Shown: positions 1 through 8,980, counted from the stretch's first letter. The stretch: 64,000 bases of DNA from Velthaea sp965214335 (GCA_965214335.1 CBDCBO010000005.1:1178001-1242000), one strand, 5' to 3'. Program-made: numbers and translations. The notes: generated from the sequence alone by a model not told the origin.

Positions 1-566
1 TGGCCGCCGACCTCGGTTCGAACGCGCGGTAGATGCAGTTCGCGTGACATTTCGGCATAGCGGCCGGCGCCCGTTGTCTGCACGTAGCCGCGCCCGCGAT
101 AGGTGAAGCCGTCGCTCGTACCCGGCCGGTTCCCGTCGACGTGCGCGTAATTTGCCGTAAACCATTGCCGGGAGTGACCCGCTTCGGTCATGTTCGCGCC
201 GAAATCCGACTCCGTTTGCGCGGTCGCCAAAAAATAAGCTAACCGGTTGGGATCGCTCGTACCCGTGCGCTGCGCGGCATCGAGGATCGCCGGAATCGCA
301 ATAGTGGCGGCCGGCCGGTCGCCGGCGGGGACGTGCGCGAGCAGCGCTTGTACGAGTTGCGCGTGACGCGGCGATGGGCCACCTGTCGCGCCGGCGGACT
401 GGTGCCGCGCGGCTTCGCGCAGGCCCGCTTCGGCTCGATGCGGGGCGACCGCGACCCGATCGCGGGCAAGTTCCGGGGGCGGCGGCGCCGCGGCACTTGC
501 GCGCGTTATCGGGGCCGCGTTGCCGGCCGGAATCGCGGCGCGCAGCGTGATGGGTGAAGCGGACAT
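1..566 (-). CDS. GH19-type glycoside hydrolase / peptidoglycan-lytic enzyme, C-terminus beyond the window
   Basis: The frame is open from an ATG at 566-564 to the left edge, 188 codons without a stop. A strong ribosome binding site (AAAGGAG) lies 6 bases upstream, which fixes the start. Residues 1-70 are Ala/Pro-rich and low in complexity. Residues 90-175 read like the first half of a GH19 chitinase/endolysin domain: a helix with the catalytic-type Glu (AQTESDF, E119) where the family has AHET, and the family signature GRGYVQTTG at 158-166 followed by GRYAEM. GH19 enzymes cleave chitin or, in phage endolysins and many bacterial relatives, peptidoglycan glycan strands. No signal peptide is visible. 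Truncated by the window edge, so the second catalytic Glu and any binding domain cannot be judged. Confidence 0.75.
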   Translation of the reverse strand, partial: MSASPITLRAAIPAGNAAPITRASAAAPPPPELARDRVAVAPHRAEAGLREAARHQSAGATGGPSPRHAQLVQALLAHVPAGDRPAATIAIPAILDAAQRTGTSDPNRLAYFLATAQTESDFGANMTEAGHSRQWFTANYAHVDGNRPGTSDGFTYRGRGYVQTTGAGRYAEMSRELHLPRVRTEVGG

Positions 567-712
567 GCGTTGCTCCTTTGTACGGTTCGATCACGACTGC
601 CGCCGGGCCGGCAAGACCCGCCGCGATTCGCGTTCGCGGGTGTCGCTCGAGAGCTCGGCTCGATCGCTGCGCACGAGGCGACGAGTGCCGCGAGAAGCGC
701 CAGGCAACAGCA

Positions 713-1276
713 CTAGGCCACGCGCGCGGATGCGGTTTGGTTCGGATCGGCCAAGACGTCGCAGGAAAAGACATGCCGCCGGCCCGTCGCAAGCGAAAAT
801 ACGTGAACTCGTAAAGGCGTCAAGCAATCAGCTGCCGACAATGATGTCGCGCGCGCGACATCGCCGGCGATCCGGCGGGCTTCAAGCGCATCCCGTCGCG
901 CCGTAAGGACAATCGCGTGCAACCGGCGCTGCCGGTCGCGCACGAGCACCCGGGCCCCGGCGGTATGTTGCGACCCGCAGATAAGTTGCGCTGCGGGAAC
1001 CGTCATGAGCCGGCGGCATAAGGCCGACCGGCGAAAGCGCGCCGCCGCGCGCGCGACCGCCGACAGCGTGCGGGATCGTTCAGCGCTATCACTCCCGAAC
1101 GTGTCGAGCCGCAGCCGCGCCGCTGCGACGCCGGCCGCGATGAATGCCTCAGCCCCAGGGGCGTTCCCACCGCCGATACGCCACGCGACGGCGTCGGTCA
1201 GTGCGGTCTGGACCGCGCCCTCCGCGAGACTCGGCCGCCGGCGGGCCCATTCCAGACGGTCGTTACTCGATATCAT
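713..1276 (-). CDS. Hypothetical protein
   Basis: A 187-codon frame on the minus strand from the ATG at 1276. The same frame stays open back to 1561, so a longer product is possible (ATG at 1306, or a far upstream start), but the upstream part is Arg/Pro-rich and looks non-coding. No ribosome binding site is visible at either ATG. The body has plausible alternation of helices (Ala/Arg-rich, about residues 15-110) and strands towards the C-terminus (HVFSLATG, HVFSCDV). I recognise no family. It lies 146 bases upstream of the GH19-type gene on the same strand. Probably real but weakly supported. Confidence 0.4.
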   Translation of the reverse strand: MISSNDRLEWARRRPSLAEGAVQTALTDAVAWRIGGGNAPGAEAFIAAGVAAARLRLDTFGSDSAERSRTLSAVARAAARFRRSALCRRLMTVPAAQLICGSQHTAGARVLVRDRQRRLHAIVLTARRDALEARRIAGDVARATSLSAADCLTPLRVHVFSLATGRRHVFSCDVLADPNQTASARVA

Positions 1277-1826
1277 GCGGTGCAGCGCTGTCGGCGGCCG
1301 ATGCATACGAGCGGCGCGCGGACTGTACGGAATTCCATACACGAAAGGATAGCGGCGTTGTGTGCCAGCTGGCTGGCATCCAATGCGCCGATGTAACCCG
1401 GTGCGTGGGCGGTCCGACGTGCGGGGGCGGATGTCGTTTGCGGTGCGGCGCTGCTCCCCGAAACGGCGTCCGTTCAGCGGCCGGGCAGCGACGCCGAAGC
1501 GCGCGAACGCATCGCCGATTGTGCCGATCGTGGCTCCCGGAGCGAGCTGCGCGTTGCGCAAAGGCGCTAATTAAATCGCCGCTAACGTAAGGGAGCAGTC
1601 AAGGGAACGTAACGCCAATTTGTTATCCGGCAGTGCGTGGAATTGCATCTTTTCTTCTAAAGATGTGTTATAAGTTGTGATACCGGACCTCGCCAGGCGT
1701 CGTGAGGACCGGAGTCATTAGCGGTCCGCTCAGAGGTTTTGGAAGATCCGTCTTCAGCTCCAGGGTTCAGGTCTAGCGAAGTGAGTCAATCAGACGCCTA
1801 TAGTAATACCTGAATCTGGAGTACAC
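1277..1826. other. Intergenic stretch with a leader hairpin before the zinc-ribbon gene
   Basis: No convincing gene. The part from about 1600 to 1826 is clearly less GC-rich than its surroundings and should hold the promoter of the zinc-ribbon gene; TATAAG near 1660 is a possible -10, without a well-spaced -35. An imperfect hairpin CCGGACCTC (1683-1691) / GAGGACCGG (1704-1712) with one A-A mismatch lies inside what would then be a leader of roughly 150 bases. Confidence 0.4.
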
Positions 1827-2180
1827 ATGTACACTGACGAAACCCTCAATTGCGTTGACTGCAACGCCCCCTTCACGTTTAGCGCCGGCGAGCAAGAATT
1901 CTTTGCTTCCAAGGGCTTCACCAATAAGCCCAACCGTTGCCCCGACTGTCGTTCTGCCCGTAAGGCACAGCGCGCCGGCGGTGGTGGTGGTTCAAGCTAT
2001 AGCGGCGGTGGCGGCGGCGGCGGCTTCGGCGGCGGAGCCGGCGGTGCCCGTCCGCAGCGTGAAATGTTCAATGCGACGTGCAGCCAGTGCGGCGGCGTGG
2101 CTCAAGTGCCATTCCAACCGCGTGGCGACAAGCCCGTCTATTGCCGCGACTGCTTCGCATCGCGTCAGTCTTACCGCTAA
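1827..2180 (+). CDS. Small double zinc-ribbon protein with glycine-rich linker
   Basis: 117 residues. An N-terminal zinc ribbon has C9-x2-C12 and C38-x2-C41 with the FxxKGF...RCPDCR pattern of the probable zinc-ribbon (zf-trcl/CxxCxx) family. It is followed by a Gly/Ser-rich linker (about residues 53-73) and a second ribbon with C85-x2-C88 and C106-x2-C109. Proteins of this layout are common, small and uncharacterised; nucleic-acid binding is usually assumed, and that is inference here too. The ATG is the only sensible start. The gene stands alone between a long A/T-richer leader and an intrinsic terminator, so it is probably a single-gene transcript with possible control at the leader level. 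Confidence 0.85.
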   Translation: MYTDETLNCVDCNAPFTFSAGEQEFFASKGFTNKPNRCPDCRSARKAQRAGGGGGSSYSGGGGGGGFGGGAGGARPQREMFNATCSQCGGVAQVPFQPRGDKPVYCRDCFASRQSYR

Positions 2181-2204
2181 ACCGCTCTAAGACATCATGA
2201 GAAG

Positions 2205-2236
2205 GCCCGTCTCTCCGGAGGCGGGCTCTTTCTTTT
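2205..2236 (+). terminator. Intrinsic terminator after the zinc-ribbon gene
   Basis: A 9-base-pair stem (2205-2213 with 2218-2226, one G-U pair), a 4-base loop and a T-rich tail (TCTTTCTTTT). It sits 24 bases after the stop codon. The convergent esterase gene ends just beyond it. Confidence 0.85.
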
Positions 2237-2267
2237 GCGTTGCCAAGCCGGCCGGTACGGGCTTAGA

Positions 2268-3503
2268 TTACGGCGCGAACACCGCAGCGAGAAACCTTTC
2301 GGTATAATAGCGCGCCAGCTGGCCGCCCGTGCCGTTGGGAATCGAATCGAAGGCGTGGTTGCTCCACGGCAAGTCGAGCGCGGCGACGCGATTCCCGTGA
2401 CCGCGTAAGGCGGTGCGCATCTCATGTGAAAAGCCATTGCGGACCAATTCGTCCCGGCCGCCGCTAACGAGCAGCGTCGGCGGCAAGCCCGGCCGCACGT
2501 GCGCGAGCGGCGAGCCAGCAACATAGTTGCTCATTCGTTCTTCCGGCGGGGCGCCGATATAGGCTCGTAAAATGCGGCGGACGTCGGCCGGGTCGGGCCG
2601 CGGCGGGAGACGATAGCCCTGAGCCAAGTCGATCGGCGCATAGTACCCGATTGCCGCCCGCACGGTAAGTGGTTCGGGATCGTAAGCGGCGATGAGCGCG
2701 AGTTCCGCACCCGCGCTGCGACCCAAAATCGCCACCCGGCGTGGATCGACACGCCAGGCACGCGCATGCCGCGCGATGGCGGCGATCGCATCGCGCACGT
2801 CGTCGATCTGGGTCGGGAACCGGTATTGCGGCGCATGCCGGTAATCGAGCGCGATCGCGGTATAACCGTCGCGCGCCAAGGCCCGAGCAAGTTCGGCGCT
2901 GTCGCCCCGGTTCCCGAAAATCCAGGCGCCGCCGTAGAGCAGCAAAACCGTGGGTCGAGCACCAATGCCGACCGGCGCATACAGGTCGAGGCCGAGGCGC
3001 GCGCCGTCGCGCGTTCGCACCGGCAGATTTAATCGCTCCGATACGATTGAGCGCCCGCCAAAACCAGCAAGGGCCGTGCCGATATCGTACGGCCGTGCGC
3101 CGCTGCCCCCGGGTGGGACGCGTGGCGCCGGGTCGATACCGGCCAACCGCATTTCGCGGTCGCAGGCCACGACGGTGCCCGGCAACAGGCACCACGGAAC
3201 CAGCGCGAAGCCAAGAGCCACGCTCGCGCCCATGACGCCGAAAGTGCGCGGCCACCCGCGCGCCACCAACTGTGCGTAAAGGCCGGCGAAGAGGCAGCTC
3301 GCGGCGGCCCACGGCGTAATTTCGGGAACCACTGCCGCCAGCGCCAAGGTCGGTATATTCGGCGCCGGTACAACCGTCCAGAGTTCGAGCGCGAGGACCA
3401 GCCCGCCGGCCACAATCGCGCCGACATCGGCCACGAACCGGCGGACGCTAACGGGCGTTGCCGACCGGTGCGGAAAGCCGGCGAACCGTGGCTTCGATCG
3501 CAT
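2268..3503 (-). CDS. Alpha/beta hydrolase (esterase/lipase, BD-FAE-like) with N-terminal membrane segments
   Basis: The N-terminal quarter holds about three hydrophobic segments. The rest is an alpha/beta hydrolase: an oxyanion-hole motif LYGGAWIFG, the nucleophile elbow GRSAG, a late Asp in SGGRDELV and the catalytic His in SNHAF. This is the pattern of carbohydrate or small-ester esterases. It is the last gene of the carotenoid operon, so it may act on an acylated carotenoid glycoside or lipid; that is inference. The start is uncertain: the ATG at 3503 overlaps the acyltransferase gene by 56 bases, while a GTG at 3434 would leave a short gap; neither has a clear ribosome binding site. Confidence 0.75.
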   Translation of the reverse strand: MRSKPRFAGFPHRSATPVSVRRFVADVGAIVAGGLVLALELWTVVPAPNIPTLALAAVVPEITPWAAASCLFAGLYAQLVARGWPRTFGVMGASVALGFALVPWCLLPGTVVACDREMRLAGIDPAPRVPPGGSGARPYDIGTALAGFGGRSIVSERLNLPVRTRDGARLGLDLYAPVGIGARPTVLLLYGGAWIFGNRGDSAELARALARDGYTAIALDYRHAPQYRFPTQIDDVRDAIAAIARHARAWRVDPRRVAILGRSAGAELALIAAYDPEPLTVRAAIGYYAPIDLAQGYRLPPRPDPADVRRILRAYIGAPPEERMSNYVAGSPLAHVRPGLPPTLLVSGGRDELVRNGFSHEMRTALRGHGNRVAALDLPWSNHAFDSIPNGTGGQLARYYTERFLAAVFAP

Positions 3504-4131
3504 CGAGGCGTCGACCGTGCGCGTCGATCGGCGGCCCGATCCGGGCCGTGATCGCCCAGCGCGCGCCGGGTTCATAAGCAAAGCCGACCGGCACCAAGGC
3601 GACGTGGGTCGTGGTGTCGCGTTCCGCCAGTTCGATCATCTTGAGAAACCCCGGCTCGAACGGGAGCCAGCTCGTGGCGGCTTTCGGCCCTCCGGCGGGG
3701 TCGATATTCGGATAGCCTTCGGGGAACACCAGGACGATCCGGCCGTTGCGCAGCAGGCGCGTCGTCTCGCGCAAGGCCCGGCGCGTATAGCGGCCGAGTT
3801 CTTCGTGCCGGTATACACCGCTATTTTCGAGTGTCGGCCGGCGCAGCACGACCGGATATTGGGCAGCCCGGCACACGCGTTCCATCCACCGGCGTTGTCC
3901 GGCGTTCGCGGCCCAATCCAGCCCGACGACGATATGGATCGGCCGAGTGGTGTGCAACACCAGAACCGCGCCGTCGAGCAGATGATGGAAGTGACGGGCA
4001 ACCAGTAGAACCGGCCCGGTAGCCGGTATGTTTTCGCGGCCTTCGACAACGACGCTGCGCGTTTGGGTCCGCAGACCCCAGGCGGAAATCGCCCACGGAC
4101 CAAGTTGGCCGAGCGGCGGATAGCGCTTCAA
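3448..4131 (-). CDS. PlsC-family acyltransferase, probably carotenoid-glycoside or lipid acyltransferase
   Basis: 227 residues, starting with TTG directly after the stop of the cruF-like gene. The family landmarks are a His/Asp block near residues 46-53 (RHFHHLLD) and the substrate-phosphate motif FPEG at 136-139. The catalytic motif is normally HX4D; here the nearest His to D53 are H47, H49 and H50, so the spacing is shifted by a residue. Members transfer an acyl chain from acyl-CoA or acyl-ACP to a hydroxyl, classically of lysophosphatidic acid. Next to a carotenoid hydratase and glycosyltransferase, the likely role is fatty acylation of the sugar on a carotenoid glycoside. The family assignment is firm; the substrate is inferred. 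Confidence 0.75.
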   Translation of the reverse strand: MKRYPPLGQLGPWAISAWGLRTQTRSVVVEGRENIPATGPVLLVARHFHHLLDGAVLVLHTTRPIHIVVGLDWAANAGQRRWMERVCRAAQYPVVLRRPTLENSGVYRHEELGRYTRRALRETTRLLRNGRIVLVFPEGYPNIDPAGGPKAATSWLPFEPGFLKMIELAERDTTTHVALVPVGFAYEPGARWAITARIGPPIDAHGRRLDAIEATVRRLSAPVGNAR

Positions 4132-4977
4132 TCAGGTCGCGAAACGCTCGTTACGCGCCGTCGTCACGGGCACCACCGCGAGCAGCGCCGGAACGAGGCT
4201 AAACACGACGGCCGCCAGCGCCGTCGGCCACATGCCGGCCGATAAGCTTAGCACCATCGACCATACCACGTTGATCGCGTAGACCGCGAACGGCAGCCAG
4301 GGGGCGACCGCCGGAGCGGCGTTCTCGCGCCATAGTAAACGTCCGGCCGCGATGAAGACCAGACCGGTGCCGAACCAGCCGATGAGATTGCGCAGCGGCA
4401 TGCCGAAATACGGCCCGTGCTCGTGCCAAATCCAAAAGTGAATGTACTGCAACTGCGGTGCCGCCATCGACGGGTCGAGCACGAGATCCCAAGCCGTTAG
4501 CAAATAGGCGCCGAGCAGGATCGACGCCGCGGTGCGATTGGCCCAACCGCGCGCTACGGCGATGGCATCGGCCAGCAGCAGTGAAGCAAAACCCATATAA
4601 AACCATGACAGCGGTATCGGAAACGGCACGCGGCCGAGCAGTTTGTACCCCAGGAAGTTGGTGTACTCGTAGCCCCCGAATGGCCAGCCCGTCTTGGTTC
4701 CGGTCAACTCCGCGCTTGCTGAGATCAAACATGACGCGAAGAAGAAGATGAGCGTCCGCCGTGCACCGAGCCGGGCAAAACCAAACGCCAGCATCGCAAG
4801 CGCCCCCAACACCATGCCGGCGCCGCCTGTTTTATTGATGGCGAAGGCGAAAAACGCCATGTCGGCCGGATGACCGGCCCACATTTCAGGGTGCGGAATC
4901 GCGACGAGTAATCCAAATAGTCCCAGCAGCAGCGCTAGTCCGTGCAGCGCCACCAAACCCCAACTCAGACGATTCAC
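4132..4977 (-). CDS. cruF: Carotenoid biosynthesis protein, CruF-like 1',2'-hydratase
   Basis: 281 residues with about seven to eight hydrophobic segments. It has the family-typical blocks: Glu followed by GWPFGGYEYT, then VPFPIPLSWFYMG, and AWDLVLDPSM. CruF-type enzymes add water across the terminal double bond of carotenoids with an open psi end, giving a 1'-hydroxyl that can then be glycosylated. Its ATG overlaps the stop of the upstream glycosyltransferase (ATGA), and the cruF-cruG pairing is known from cyanobacteria and other groups. No carotene synthase or desaturase is in this window, so the backbone must be made elsewhere. Confidence 0.82.
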   Translation of the reverse strand: MNRLSWGLVALHGLALLLGLFGLLVAIPHPEMWAGHPADMAFFAFAINKTGGAGMVLGALAMLAFGFARLGARRTLIFFFASCLISASAELTGTKTGWPFGGYEYTNFLGYKLLGRVPFPIPLSWFYMGFASLLLADAIAVARGWANRTAASILLGAYLLTAWDLVLDPSMAAPQLQYIHFWIWHEHGPYFGMPLRNLIGWFGTGLVFIAAGRLLWRENAAPAVAPWLPFAVYAINVVWSMVLSLSAGMWPTALAAVVFSLVPALLAVVPVTTARNERFAT

Positions 4978-6131
4978 GTAATCCGTTCCGACATGACGAG
5001 CGTGCGGCCGCGCCAGGTGTGCCGGCGTCGCAGCGCGCTAGTGATCAATGCCGCTGCCACCGGCAGATCGACACACACTGAGAGCCAATATGTCCAACTT
5101 GGGTTCCGATATGCGCGCCGCGTTCCGGCGAGAACGCCGAATCGGGTCATGAGTAAGAAGATATTGACGTCGAAGAGCGCGCCGGCTGCCGGCGTCGTGT
5201 ACCCCGCTACCGCCAGCACGACGCACAGCAGCAGGGGTAAGGCTTGAACGAATACGATTTCGGCTAAACCAAGAACCGTTTCGGCGCCCGCCACGCCGTC
5301 GCGCAGCGTGAGCGAACGCGGCCAATTCTCCCATGTCTCACGCCAGGTTTCGTACATGCGCACCACCACTAAATCGCCGGCTTCGAAGAAGCCGACGCGA
5401 TGTCCGGCGCGCGCCAGGATGCGGGCCACACTCACGTCTTCGCACACCGAAGCGCGGGCCCGGGCGAAGGCCTTCGTTGCCACGAGCACGTCGCGTTGCG
5501 CGATAAAACATTGACCATTGGCTTGCACTCGGCTCGGATTGGTGCCGGTGTTGCCCGGCAAGCCGTAACGGTAGACCAAAGTCGTGAGCATCGCGGGATG
5601 GACGATTCCGGACGCTTCGTCGCCGAGTTCTTGTTTGGTGGCGACGCTGATCGCCGCCGCATCGCTGCGCTGTGCCCGATCGACCATCGCTCCCAAAAGC
5701 GCCGGCCGAATCCGCACGTCGGCGTCGATGGTGGCGACCCATGCCGCCGCGGGCGATGCCGCTCGCAGTCCACACTCGAGTCCCCACGCTTTGCCGTTCC
5801 AATCGGCCGGCGTCGGCGCAGCATCGACGCCGCGCACCCGGGAGTCGCTTTGAGCGAACGAAGCGATGATCTTCTGGGTGCCGTCGGTCGAGCCACCGTC
5901 GACGATGAGAATCTCCCCGACGTGCGGACCGCAGGCGATGAGCTTTTCCAGACAACTGCCGAGCCGTCCGAATTCGTTGAGCACCGGCACGATCACCGCT
6001 ATCGCACCGGCCGGCGTGCGGAGGTGCGGATCGACCGTGATGTGCGTGCCGTTGGCCGAGCGCAGCATTCGAATCAACACTCGTAGCCCCAACACGATTT
6101 GAACCACAACCACGAGCCAGAGAATCGGCAT
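4974..6131 (-). CDS. cruG: GT2 glycosyltransferase, CruG-like carotenoid glycosyltransferase
   Basis: About 385 residues from the ATG at 6131, which has AGGA just upstream. The frame is open further to 6233, but that extension is Arg/Gly-rich and unlikely. An N-terminal membrane anchor (PILWLVVVVQIVLGL) is followed by a GT-A fold with VIVPVLNE, the nucleotide-binding IVDGGSTDGT and the DxD-like TIDADVRI. C-terminal hydrophobic segments follow. This is the architecture of CruG, which glycosylates the hydroxyl made by CruF. First gene of the minus-strand carotenoid operon, divergent from recQ with about 220 bases for both promoters. Confidence 0.75.
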   Translation of the reverse strand: MPILWLVVVVQIVLGLRVLIRMLRSANGTHITVDPHLRTPAGAIAVIVPVLNEFGRLGSCLEKLIACGPHVGEILIVDGGSTDGTQKIIASFAQSDSRVRGVDAAPTPADWNGKAWGLECGLRAASPAAAWVATIDADVRIRPALLGAMVDRAQRSDAAAISVATKQELGDEASGIVHPAMLTTLVYRYGLPGNTGTNPSRVQANGQCFIAQRDVLVATKAFARARASVCEDVSVARILARAGHRVGFFEAGDLVVVRMYETWRETWENWPRSLTLRDGVAGAETVLGLAEIVFVQALPLLLCVVLAVAGYTTPAAGALFDVNIFLLMTRFGVLAGTRRAYRNPSWTYWLSVCVDLPVAAALITSALRRRHTWRGRTLVMSERIT

Positions 6132-6349
6132 ACTTCCTAACTTGCGTCCCAACGCGGTGCCGGTCGCGACCGGCTCGCCGTTACGAAAACGGATTCGCCC
6201 TCGCCGCGGATTTTCACCCGGAACGCCCGCCATCCCGGCAACCCGCGGCTGCGGCTTGTCGCGGGCGGGGCGGACGTGATGAGGACCGAAGGAAAGTACG
6301 AGCGGGCTGCGGCCCCGGCGGCCGCCGGCGTGTCGCCGGAAAGGGATCG

Positions 6350-8164
6350 ATGGTAGCGAGCGCCACGTTGCGCGACGCGCTCAAGCATCATTTTGGGTTC
6401 GACGAGTTTCGGCCGCTGCAAGAAGCGATCATTAACGACGTACTCGATGGTCGCGACGTGTTCGCCCTGCTGCCGACCGGCGGTGGAAAATCGTTATGTT
6501 TTCAGCTGCCGGCACTCGTCGGGGCGGGTTTGACCGTCGTCATTTCGCCCTTGATCGCGCTGATGAAAGATCAAGTCGATGCGCTGACGACGGCCGGTAT
6601 TCCGGCGACGTTTCTCAATTCGTCGCTCGAACTCGACGCGGTCCGGGCGCGCACACACGGCCTGGACGCCGGCGCGTACCGGTTGCTCTATGTCGCGCCC
6701 GAGCGCTTGACCGTGCCCGGTTTCGCAGCCGATCTGGCGCGCTGGAACGTGTCGCGATTTGCCGTCGATGAAGCGCATTGTATCAGCGAATGGGGGCACG
6801 ATTTCCGGCCCGAGTACCGGCGCATCGCGCAGCTGCGCGCGCATTTTCCCGAGGTTGCGTTCATCGCGCTCACGGCCACGGCGACCGACCGCGTGCGCGA
6901 TGATATCGTCGAGCGCCTGGCGTTGCGCGAGCCGCGGGTGTACGTGGCGAGTTTCAACCGGCCGAACCTCACGTACCGCGTCACGCGCAAAGTCGGCGCG
7001 GCCGATGCGCTCGTGGCTTGGCTACGCGCGCGTCCGGATGACGCCGGCATCGTCTACGCGCAGAGCCGGGCATCGGCCGAGACGTTGGCTCAAAAATTGT
7101 CCGCCGGCGGCATCGCGGCACTTCCATATCATGCGGGATTGCAGCCGCGCGTGCGCGAGCGTAACCAGGATCGTTTTCTGCGCGACGACGTGCGCGTCAT
7201 ATGTGCCACGGTTGCTTTCGGCATGGGAATCAACAAGTCGAATGTCCGGTTCGTCGTGCATTACGATGTGCCGAAAAATGTTGAAGGGTATTATCAAGAA
7301 ACCGGACGTGCCGGCCGCGATGGGCTGCCGGCGGAGTGCCTGCTGTTTTTTAGCCACGGCGACGTGAAGAAGTACGAGCGCTTCATCGCTGAAAAAACCG
7401 ATCCGCACGAGCAGTCCGTTGCCCGCGCGCAATTGCAGCAAATGACCCGCTACGCGTATGCCGACGGCTGCCGGCGGCGCGAGCTACTGGCTTACTTTGG
7501 CCAAACTTGGGATGACGAAAATTGCGGCGGCTGCGACAATTGCCTTGAGCCGCGGCCCGCGTACGACGCCACCGTCGCGGCGCAAAAACTATTGTCGTGC
7601 GTCGTGCGCATGCGCGAGAAAGACGGCGGCGCGTTCGGTATCATGCACATCATCGACGTGCTGCTGGGCGCCGATAACGAAAAAATCATGCGCTGGGGTC
7701 ATCACGCGCTTTCGACGTTCGGTATCGGGGCCGAACACAGTCGCAGCGGCTGGCGCCATGTCGCTGATGAAATGGAACGCCTGGGGCTCATCGCCGCCGA
7801 TGCCGCTTGCTATAACGTCGTCTCGTTGACCCCGGCCGGCCGGCGCGCGCTTGTCGACCGCACTCCGATTACGATTCGCCAAGCGGCGATCGCTCCCGTC
7901 AAGGGCCGTCCCGCCAAAGCCGCGGCGGCGGACGGCGACTACGACGGCAAACTTTACGCGGCGCTGCGCGCGGCGCGTAAAGAACTGGCCGACGAACGGA
8001 ACGTTCCGGCGTACGTTATTTTTAGCGATGCCGTGCTGCGTGCGATGGCGCGCGACGTCCCCGCGACGGCGGCCGAAATGCGCGCCATCAGCGGAATCGG
8101 CGATAAGAAGCTGGCCGATTTCGGCGCGCACTTCCTGGCGGTCATCAGCGCGGCGCACGGCTAG
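6350..8164 (+). CDS. recQ: ATP-dependent DNA helicase RecQ
   Basis: 604 residues, ATG with AAGGGA upstream. Walker A LPTGGGKS lies near residues 41-48, the DEAH box near 140 continues into the RecQ-specific aromatic-rich loop (CISEWGHDFRPEY), and motif VI (ETGRAGRDG) is present. The RecQ-Ct zinc site is complete (a Cys in GCRRRELL, then CGGCDNC). A winged-helix region follows and the protein ends with an HRDC domain (about 525-600; AMRAISGIGDKKL). RecQ unwinds DNA 3' to 5' and works in recombinational repair and fork restart. Length and domain order are normal for a full-length bacterial RecQ. Confidence 0.97.
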   Translation: MVASATLRDALKHHFGFDEFRPLQEAIINDVLDGRDVFALLPTGGGKSLCFQLPALVGAGLTVVISPLIALMKDQVDALTTAGIPATFLNSSLELDAVRARTHGLDAGAYRLLYVAPERLTVPGFAADLARWNVSRFAVDEAHCISEWGHDFRPEYRRIAQLRAHFPEVAFIALTATATDRVRDDIVERLALREPRVYVASFNRPNLTYRVTRKVGAADALVAWLRARPDDAGIVYAQSRASAETLAQKLSAGGIAALPYHAGLQPRVRERNQDRFLRDDVRVICATVAFGMGINKSNVRFVVHYDVPKNVEGYYQETGRAGRDGLPAECLLFFSHGDVKKYERFIAEKTDPHEQSVARAQLQQMTRYAYADGCRRRELLAYFGQTWDDENCGGCDNCLEPRPAYDATVAAQKLLSCVVRMREKDGGAFGIMHIIDVLLGADNEKIMRWGHHALSTFGIGAEHSRSGWRHVADEMERLGLIAADAACYNVVSLTPAGRRALVDRTPITIRQAAIAPVKGRPAKAAAADGDYDGKLYAALRAARKELADERNVPAYVIFSDAVLRAMARDVPATAAEMRAISGIGDKKLADFGAHFLAVISAAHG

Positions 8165-8302
8165 CTTTGCGCAGCCGGATGCCAGGATCTCCGGTTATAC
8201 TCCTGTTGGTCGCAACGGATTGGGCGAGGCACCGCGGACCGGGCTGTTCGCCGTCCGGGCAGCAGCGCTGAGAGCCGGCGGCGGGGAGTTGGAACTACGA
8301 CC

Positions 8303-8980
8303 ATGGCAATACCGCGTGTAGCCGTCATCGACGACGAGCGTCACTTGCGCGAACTGCTCGAATTGGCGCTCGGCGAGGACGGGTTCGAGGTGCGTTCGGC
8401 GGCCGATGGCCCCGCGGGCTTGGCGTTGGTCAAACAATGGCGCCCTGATGTCATCGTGCTCGACGTGATGCTGCCGCAGGTGAACGGCCTCGATCTGCTG
8501 CCGATGATGCGCCGTGTGACCGAAGCACCAATTTTGATGCTGAGCGCCAAGGCCGACACCGATGACCGCATTACCGGGCTGCGGCGCGGCGCCGACGACT
8601 ACATTGCGAAGCCGTTCGCCGTCTCGGAATTACTGGCACGCTTGCACTCGGCGCTTCGCCGGCCGCGGCTCGAGCATCCCTCGATCGTGAGCTACGCCGA
8701 TTTGACGATTGATTTGGACCGGCGCGAGGTCAGACGGGCGGGGCAACGCATCGACCTGTCCGCGCGCGAATACGCCTTGCTGCTGACATTCGCGCGTAAC
8801 CCGGAGCGGGTTTTTACGCGCGACCAGCTGTTGGATCTCGTTTGGGGCAGCGACCGCGATGTCGGCCCCGGCGCCGTTGAAACCTACATTTCATATCTGC
8901 GGGCGAAGATCGATGCAAACTTCGAGCCCAAACTCATCCGCACCATTCGTGGCGCGGGCTATGCGTTGCGCACCCAATAG
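8303..8980 (+). CDS. OmpR/PhoB-family response regulator
   Basis: 225 residues. The receiver domain has the acidic pair D10/D11, the phospho-acceptor D54 (VLDVMLP), a Ser at about 81 and the conserved K103 in AKPF. A winged-helix DNA-binding domain covers about 125-225 (LSAREYALL, RDQLLDLVWG, TIRGAGY). Its stop codon overlaps the GTG of the sensor kinase by one base, so the two are translationally coupled. Target genes are not evident from the sequence. Confidence 0.95.
   Translation: MAIPRVAVIDDERHLRELLELALGEDGFEVRSAADGPAGLALVKQWRPDVIVLDVMLPQVNGLDLLPMMRRVTEAPILMLSAKADTDDRITGLRRGADDYIAKPFAVSELLARLHSALRRPRLEHPSIVSYADLTIDLDRREVRRAGQRIDLSAREYALLLTFARNPERVFTRDQLLDLVWGSDRDVGPGAVETYISYLRAKIDANFEPKLIRTIRGAGYALRTQ

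Noticed and set aside
713..1561. Full 282-residue frame as the hypothetical gene
   Set aside because: The first 85-95 residues are Arg/Pro-rich and look like read-through of non-coding DNA; a start at 1306 or 1276 is more likely.
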